DNA of 7,325 bases, taken from positions 1 through 7,325 of the forward strand of contig JAITSR010000324.1 of NCBI GenBank assembly GCA_031287655.1. The letters run 5' to 3'. This document shows positions 1 to 4,442 of this stretch, one piece after another; position 1 is the first letter of the stretch; the number at the start of each line of letters is the position of its first letter. Position numbers and translations under genes: made by a program. The stretch comes from Clostridiales bacterium (GTDB lineage: Bacteria; Bacillota; Clostridia; WRLR01). Under the pieces are notes generated by a model, which was not told where the DNA came from, made no database searches, and saw nothing but the letters and a program-made list of their open reading frames with translations.

Positions 1-1
1 C

Positions 2-259
2 CACTACCGTACCGCCAACGGAGCGAAAATCGACTTTGTCGCGCGAATCGGCCACATGGTGTTTGCGCTCGAGTGCAAGGCATCCTTTGCCCCCGTTCTG
101 ACAAAAGGCAATTACCTCGCGCTCGGGGACATCGCGCCGACACATACATTCGTCGTCACACCCAACGACCACGGGTGGCCGATGAGCGCGGAAATCGACG
201 TGGTCTCCCTGTCGGAATTGAAGGTTCAATTGGAGAGTCGAACCGGTTCCGCGGCATGA
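2..259 (+). CDS. DUF4143-type AAA ATPase, C-terminal fragment (5' end outside window)
   Basis: The frame is open from the window edge to a TGA at 257-259 and gives 85 residues. It begins with His-Tyr-Arg-Thr, then Asn-Gly-Ala-Lys-Ile-Asp-Phe-Val, and 13 residues after that Asp comes Glu-Cys-Lys-Ala. This matches the C-terminal half of DUF4143, the domain that follows the ATPase in a large family of bacterial AAA proteins. DUF4143 resembles a PD-(D/E)XK nuclease fold, with the catalytic-like Asp at about residue 11 and Glu-X-Lys at 24-26 of the fragment. The family usually has Glu where this fragment has Lys9. The later Lys-Gly segment and the beta-strand-rich tail also fit. The biological role of these ATPases is poorly defined. 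The ATPase domain is not visible, so whether the gene is intact cannot be judged. It is convergent with the minus-strand operon and unrelated to it. Confidence 0.78.
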   Translation, partial: HYRTANGAKIDFVARIGHMVFALECKASFAPVLTKGNYLALGDIAPTHTFVVTPNDHGWPMSAEIDVVSLSELKVQLESRTGSAA

Positions 260-342
260 TCGGCCCGCTCAAACGCGAAGTCCTATATTGTGATGAATAT
301 ATTGAAGCAGAAGATCGGGCATTGACAGTGTGTATACGCAGA

Positions 343-792
343 CTAGTCCGCGAATTTTGCGGTCGCCTGCGCCTGCATCGACTCCGGCGGGAGCTCCATC
401 ACCTCAATCCGGTTGCCGTCCGGATCGTGGATCCAGAACATACGGCATTTTGAGAGCCCCGTCTTTCGTTCCGTGTCGATCGAAACGCCCTTTGCGCGAA
501 CAGACTCCTGCGCGGCGGCGGCATCCGAAACCTGCACACAGAAATGCGAGTATCCGGGAGCGGGCGCAGGGGCGGGGGCGGCGGTTTGGGCGGCGGCAAC
601 CGAGGGGGCTGCTGCTGCCGGGAACAGTTCGATGAACTGGTCTTTTGCGATATAGAGGTACACGCCGCCGAGCTGTCCGTCGTCCTTTATGAGACGGAAC
701 GCTTCCCGAAAGCCCAGTATGTCCTTGTAAAACGCGACGCTCTTTTCAATGTCGCTGACCCAAAACGCGACATGCCCGATATTTGTGATCAT
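343..792 (-). CDS. VOC (glyoxalase/bleomycin-resistance fold) family protein with Ala/Pro linker
   Basis: This 149-residue protein has two beta-alpha-beta-beta-beta modules of the vicinal oxygen chelate superfamily. The first module opens with Gly-His-Val-Ala-Phe (His7), and Asp-Ile-Glu-Lys-Ser then Phe-Tyr-Lys-Asp-Ile-Leu-Gly-Phe follows at 14-28. The strand Phe-Ile-Glu-Leu-Phe holds Glu55. The second module starts at Tyr-Ser-His-Phe (His83) and ends in His-Asp-Pro-Asp-Gly-Asn-Arg-Ile-Glu-Val (Glu130). The His/Glu/His/Glu set is the usual metal-binding quartet of glyoxalase I-like enzymes, so a metal-dependent lyase, isomerase or dioxygenase is likely; the substrate cannot be named. Residues 59-79, between the modules, are almost only Ala and Pro, which is longer than a normal VOC linker. 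An AGGTGG Shine-Dalgarno site sits 6 bases before the ATG. It is the last gene of the tautomerase-reductase-VOC unit, 18 bases after the reductase stop. Confidence 0.88.
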   Translation of the reverse strand: MITNIGHVAFWVSDIEKSVAFYKDILGFREAFRLIKDDGQLGGVYLYIAKDQFIELFPAAAAPSVAAAQTAAPAPAPAPGYSHFCVQVSDAAAAQESVRAKGVSIDTERKTGLSKCRMFWIHDPDGNRIEVMELPPESMQAQATAKFAD

Positions 793-810
793 TATAGTCC
801 ACCTACTCTC

Positions 811-1788
811 CTACATCGTAAGTATCCGCTTTCCGTGGCTCCCTTTTTCCGCGAGAATATCAACATGCGCCTGCGAGGCATGCTCGAGCGGGTACGACGC
901 GGCGACGACGACGCGCAGGCCGCCTTCGAGCGCCGCGGCGAGCGTGTGCATATTCGCCTCAAAATCCGCGCGCGGCATGTTCTTTAACATCACGCCGAGC
1001 ACCGAGGCGTCGCGGAGCATGGCGAGACGCGGGTTAAAGTCGAGGCTGCCGCGGTTCCCGACGACCGCGACGCGGCCGAAGTCCGCTACCAGCTCCAAAT
1101 CGCGCGCGAGGTTGACGTTCGCGAGCATTTCGATCACGACGTCAAGGCCGCGCCCGCCCGTTGCCGCACGGATTTGATCCGTGTAGTCCGGCGACGTATG
1201 ATCGAAGGCTTTGTGCGCGCCGAGCGCCGTCAGCAGCTCAAGGCCCGTCGCGCTGCCCGCGGTGCCGAACACGATCGCGCCATGCCGGCGCGCGAGCTGC
1301 ACCGCAAGACTGCCGACGCCGCCGCTCGCGCCGTGGATCAGGACCGTCTCGCCCGGCATGAGCTTCGCGCGGCGAAACAGCGCCTGACAGGCCGTAAGGC
1401 CGGGCGTCCCGAGCCCCGCGCCCTGAGAGTAGCTCATCTCCCCCGGCAGCGGGAAAACCGCCTGTTCGTCTATGACCGCGTATTCGGCGTATGTCCCGGT
1501 GACACGCCGCGCGACCGCGCCCGCGACAAAGACCCGGTCGCCCGGCGCAAGGCGCGAGATACCCGGCCCGACCGCGTCGACGTCGCCCGCCCCGTCCGTT
1601 CCGGGCGTGTAGGGCAGCTCCGGCAAAAGACCTGCGTAGACCCCGGAGCGAATATAGGTCTCGACCGGGTTCACACCGGCGGCGCGCAGCCGCACACGGA
1701 CCTCACCCTCCGCCGGCGTCGGGAGCGCGGCGTCCGCAATCCGCAAGACCTCCGGCGCGCCAAATTCCGTTACGCGTATCGCCTTCAT
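811..1788 (-). CDS. Zinc-independent NAD(P)H:quinone oxidoreductase (zeta-crystallin-like MDR)
   Basis: The 325-residue product has the usual length for zeta-crystallin-type quinone reductases of the medium-chain dehydrogenase/reductase superfamily. The GroES-like N-terminal domain (about 1-120) includes Ala-Ala-Gly-Val-Asn-Pro-Val-Glu at 36-43, Pro-Gly-Thr-Asp-Gly-Ala-Gly at 62-68 and Pro-Gly-Asp-Arg-Val at 82-86. The Rossmann domain carries Gly-Ala-Ser-Gly-Gly-Val-Gly at 153-159, the typical nucleotide loop of this branch. There is only one cysteine (134), so neither zinc site of alcohol dehydrogenases can be present. Such enzymes reduce quinones or alpha,beta-unsaturated carbonyls with NAD(P)H in the cytosol. 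The frame is open upstream to 1899, but the ATG at 1788 begins the family-typical Met-Lys-Ala-Ile and is preceded by GGAGG at a spacing of 5, so I start it there. It lies 68 bases after the tautomerase and 18 before the VOC gene, in one direction. No truncation is seen. Confidence 0.93.
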   Translation of the reverse strand: MKAIRVTEFGAPEVLRIADAALPTPAEGEVRVRLRAAGVNPVETYIRSGVYAGLLPELPYTPGTDGAGDVDAVGPGISRLAPGDRVFVAGAVARRVTGTYAEYAVIDEQAVFPLPGEMSYSQGAGLGTPGLTACQALFRRAKLMPGETVLIHGASGGVGSLAVQLARRHGAIVFGTAGSATGLELLTALGAHKAFDHTSPDYTDQIRAATGGRGLDVVIEMLANVNLARDLELVADFGRVAVVGNRGSLDFNPRLAMLRDASVLGVMLKNMPRADFEANMHTLAAALEGGLRVVVAASYPLEHASQAHVDILAEKGSHGKRILTM

Positions 1789-1856
1789 AAGAACCTCCGA
1801 TTTTGGCCGCTCACCGCGCGGCCCGCGATTTACAGATTGCCCGGCTAGACGCCTTG

Positions 1857-2210
1857 CTACGCGCCGGCTTTGAGCAGCTTGCCGTCCGTGCCCCAACAAT
1901 CAAATTCGACAAAGTTGATTGTGACGCGGCCCGGGCTTATGCCGGGCTTTTTCTCGAACAGCGCGCATATCTTTTCAACATAGTCCCGCTTATTCGCCTC
2001 CGGGACCGCCCCCAAAACGCGCACCTCGAGATTCAGCGAAGGCTCCGACGCGTCGACCTTTTCCATGTAGCAGCCGTCCATAATGTTCATCATCGTGTTC
2101 TCGCGCGTCTTGCCGGGGATCAGCGGCATGAGTTTTCCGATTTCCTCGCACAGATCATGCTTCTGCGCCTCGTCCAACGACTTTGACGTACACAACTGTA
2201 AATAAGGCAT
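1857..2210 (-). CDS. MIF-like tautomerase (phenylpyruvate tautomerase-related)
   Basis: This 117-residue protein begins Met-Pro-Tyr-Leu-Gln-Leu. In the tautomerase/MIF superfamily the initiator Met is removed and the exposed Pro acts as the catalytic base, so Pro2 here is the key residue. Lys34, in the segment Pro-Gly-Lys-Thr-Arg, lies about where MIF has its active-site Lys. The length matches the MIF branch (about 115 residues), made of two beta-alpha-beta units, rather than the 60-70 residue 4-oxalocrotonate tautomerases. Members form trimers and can interconvert keto and enol forms of compounds such as phenylpyruvate; the natural bacterial substrate is generally unknown. GGAGG lies 6 bases before the ATG, and a sigma-A-like promoter starts about 30 bases upstream, making this the first gene of the tautomerase-reductase-VOC unit. 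Family assignment is fairly secure; the substrate is not. Confidence 0.87.
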   Translation of the reverse strand: MPYLQLCTSKSLDEAQKHDLCEEIGKLMPLIPGKTRENTMMNIMDGCYMEKVDASEPSLNLEVRVLGAVPEANKRDYVEKICALFEKKPGISPGRVTINFVEFDCWGTDGKLLKAGA

Positions 2211-2238
2211 GAGGCCCCTCCCGAATATTATTTTCTAC

Positions 2239-2267
2239 ATTCTATGTGAAACGGAGAAAAGAATCAA
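2239..2267 (-). promoter_or_regulatory. Sigma-A-like promoter for the tautomerase-reductase-VOC unit
   Basis: On the minus strand TTGATT (2267-2262, 4 of 6 matches to the -35 consensus) is followed after exactly 17 bases by TAGAAT (2244-2239, 5 of 6 matches to the -10 consensus). Transcription would begin near 2232, giving a leader of about 20 bases that contains the GGAGG of the tautomerase gene. It sits in the 73-base gap after the diguanylate cyclase stop, which is AT-richer than the surroundings. I see no convincing terminator before it, so read-through from the cyclase is possible. Confidence 0.6.
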
Positions 2268-2283
2268 GGGCTGGATTGGCAGC

Positions 2284-4440
2284 TCATGTCGTCTCGTTGA
2301 AACGATTGAAAAACGCGAAGCTGTTTTTCATATCCTTCTTCACGCGGTACATCGCCTCGTCCGCCATCACGATCAAAACATCCGTGTCCCGGCTGTCGTC
2401 CGGAAAAACGCTGATCCCGATCGAAACGCCGATGTGATTTTCGACGTTTTGGATCACAATCGGCTTTGCAACCTCCCGGATAATCTTGCGGGCGAGCATC
2501 CCGGCGTTGGCCTTGACTTTCAGGTCGGTCATGACGACGACGAACTCGTCCCCGCCCACGCGCGCAAAGATGTCAGACGACCGAATCACGCCGAGCACGC
2601 GGTCCGTGAAGATTTTTAGCACCTCGTCGCCCGCTTGGTGCCCGTAACTGTCGTTGATCGTCTTAAAGTTGTCGAGGTCCATAAACAGAAACGCCACCTT
2701 GACGTTTGTGCGCAGCGCGCCCGCGTAGGCCTTTGGAACCAGCTCGAACAGGAGCCGCCGGTTTGGGATTCCCGTGAGGCTGTCGTGGTTCGCAAGGCCC
2801 GCGACCGATTTTGAGAGCTCGTCGAGTTTGCGATAGACGGCCGCGTTGTCGATCGCGATCGAAATATAGGAGGAGACGGCGTCGAGCAGCTTCACCTGCT
2901 GCAGGCTGTACGCGTTGGTCTGGCCGCTGCGGACGCATAACACGCCAAAGAGCCTGCCCTTCGTTTTGAGGCAGGCAAATACGGCGGAGCCCGATTGGGG
3001 CGTGCCGGGCGCCGACGCGGGCGCGGCGGCGGGTCGGGCCGCGATTTCCGCCGCGCTCGCAGACGCGCCCGCGCCCTCAGACGAGGTTCCCGCCGCGCTC
3101 GCGCCTACGCCCGCGCCCGTATCCGCGGCGTTGGCCGTATTTGCGGCAATGCCCGCGTCCAGCATACGCGCCGCCCAGTCCGTATCCGCCGCCCAAGCCT
3201 CCGACGCCATCTCAACCTCCGCGGCGGCGTATGCCTGACTCTCCGCCGCGATGTCGTTGATCACGAGCGTATTCTCATTGTTGACGCACCAGTAGGCAAG
3301 GTCGCCCTTTGGAATCCGCCTGTGCTCGCCCGGCCCGACCGCGATCTCCTTGCCCGCCTCAAAGATCACATGGTACTCGAGCGTCCTGTCCTCCTCGTTG
3401 TAAGCCGCGATATAAAAGTCGTCCACCTTCATCAGCGCGCCGAGCTCCGTGTACAGCGTGTGCAGCACTTCCTCGGTTTCGAGCGAGGCCGTGATGTTCT
3501 GGCCGATCGTGTAGATCGTGTTCAGCTGCCAATTGGCTTCCTCGAGCTTTAGATTGCGCTCTAAAATCCGTTCCTCAATGTGGCGCTCCGCGTTCGTGAT
3601 CACGCGCGCGTTCTCTTTGACATAATAGGCGCGCAGCGTTTTGAACTCAGAACGCGCCTCGGCTTCGACCGCGAGGCAGTAAAACTGCGCGCTGCGCTCC
3701 GTCTGTCGGGCAAATTCGTCCAAGTCCCCCGCCTCGCGGCGAATGCGCGAAAGCAGCCGCGCGCCGTCCGCGGCGATCCGGAACTCCCCCTCCCCGGACG
3801 CGATGTCGACCGACCGCAAAAGGAGCTTTGCCGCGACGTCAGGCTTGCCGCGCACAAGCTCAAGTCTGCCGATGTTTTGCAGGATTTCCGCGGATTTTGC
3901 GGGAAAGCCGTTCGCAAGGCAGATACCGAAGGCCTCATCAAAACAGGCCGCGGCCTCGTCCGGCAGCTCCTGCCTCATGCGGATCGCCCCCAAGCGATTG
4001 AGGGCGTCGATCCGCGCGCCGTCGTTTAAGCGCTTGCCCGCGCCGGTTTTCGCGATCGTCTCCGCGTCCCGGAGCGCTTCCTCCGCGGCGGTGAGCTGCT
4101 CCTGCGCCAGATAAAACAGACCGAGCGCGAGGTCCGCGAGCATGAGTCCTTCGTCCTCCCCGATCGACCGGAATATCTCCCACGCTTTTGCGAGATCGGC
4201 CGCGGCATGGGCGCCGCGCTCGCGCTGCTCCTGCCCGTGAACCGCGTAGAGGGAACATTCGCCAAGAGCGAGATACGCGTAGGCGCGCCCGAGTTGGTAG
4301 CCCGCCTCGTCTGCGAGCCTAAGGCCCTTCGACGCGGCTTCAACACAGCAAACAGGGGCGTTCCTTGTCTCCGTCCTCGGCAGGGACAACAATTGGTGGA
4401 TTGCGGCTTCCTTTTCTGACAATTCCATAAATCCCGACAC
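2284..4440 (-). CDS. Soluble diguanylate cyclase: TPR - coiled coil - GAF - GGDEF
   Basis: The 718-residue product makes c-di-GMP from two GTP. Residues 1-240 are helical, TPR-like repeats rich in Ala and Leu (for example around 100-130, 143-175 and 184-215). A charged helical stretch at about 250-308 is likely coiled coil and leads into a GAF domain (about 310-538). The GGDEF domain starts at Asp-Ser-Leu-Thr-Gly-Ile-Pro-Asn-Arg-Arg (553-562), has the metal site Met-Asp-Leu-Asp (587-590) and an intact Gly-Gly-Asp-Glu-Phe at 629-633. Arg-Ser-Ser-Asp (620-623), five residues before it, is a canonical I-site, so product feedback inhibition is expected. There is no signal peptide or membrane segment, so it acts in the cytosol. 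The GAF domain is split by an Ala/Gly-rich insert at about 400-483. Start choice: GTG at 4440 has AAGGA 8 bases upstream; GTG at 4446 would overlap the pcrA stop as GTGA but leaves only 2 bases to AAGGA; ATG at 4428 is a third option. Confidence 0.9.
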   Translation of the reverse strand: MSGFMELSEKEAAIHQLLSLPRTETRNAPVCCVEAASKGLRLADEAGYQLGRAYAYLALGECSLYAVHGQEQRERGAHAAADLAKAWEIFRSIGEDEGLMLADLALGLFYLAQEQLTAAEEALRDAETIAKTGAGKRLNDGARIDALNRLGAIRMRQELPDEAAACFDEAFGICLANGFPAKSAEILQNIGRLELVRGKPDVAAKLLLRSVDIASGEGEFRIAADGARLLSRIRREAGDLDEFARQTERSAQFYCLAVEAEARSEFKTLRAYYVKENARVITNAERHIEERILERNLKLEEANWQLNTIYTIGQNITASLETEEVLHTLYTELGALMKVDDFYIAAYNEEDRTLEYHVIFEAGKEIAVGPGEHRRIPKGDLAYWCVNNENTLVINDIAAESQAYAAAEVEMASEAWAADTDWAARMLDAGIAANTANAADTGAGVGASAAGTSSEGAGASASAAEIAARPAAAPASAPGTPQSGSAVFACLKTKGRLFGVLCVRSGQTNAYSLQQVKLLDAVSSYISIAIDNAAVYRKLDELSKSVAGLANHDSLTGIPNRRLLFELVPKAYAGALRTNVKVAFLFMDLDNFKTINDSYGHQAGDEVLKIFTDRVLGVIRSSDIFARVGGDEFVVVMTDLKVKANAGMLARKIIREVAKPIVIQNVENHIGVSIGISVFPDDSRDTDVLIVMADEAMYRVKKDMKNSFAFFNRFNETT

Positions 4441-4442
4441 AC

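Noticed and set aside
284..301. TATATT-N6-AATATA inverted repeat between the convergent genes, considered as a terminator
   Set aside because: The stem is only A and T, six pairs long, and has no T run on either side, so it would not act as an intrinsic terminator.
1174..1848. Long plus-strand open frame (224 codons) opposite the quinone reductase
   Set aside because: It is rich in Arg and Pro, has no recognisable domain, and mirrors the codon pattern of the reductase on the other strand. Long antisense frames are expected in GC-rich genes.
2268..2284. GCTG-N6-CAGC stem after the diguanylate cyclase, considered as a terminator
   Set aside because: The four-pair stem is too short and the following T-rich stretch is interrupted; it overlaps the region just before the next promoter.
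2915..3552. Plus-strand open frames opposite the diguanylate cyclase
   Set aside because: They are shadows of the Ala-rich GAF insert and flanking coding sequence; no domain and no ribosome site of note.
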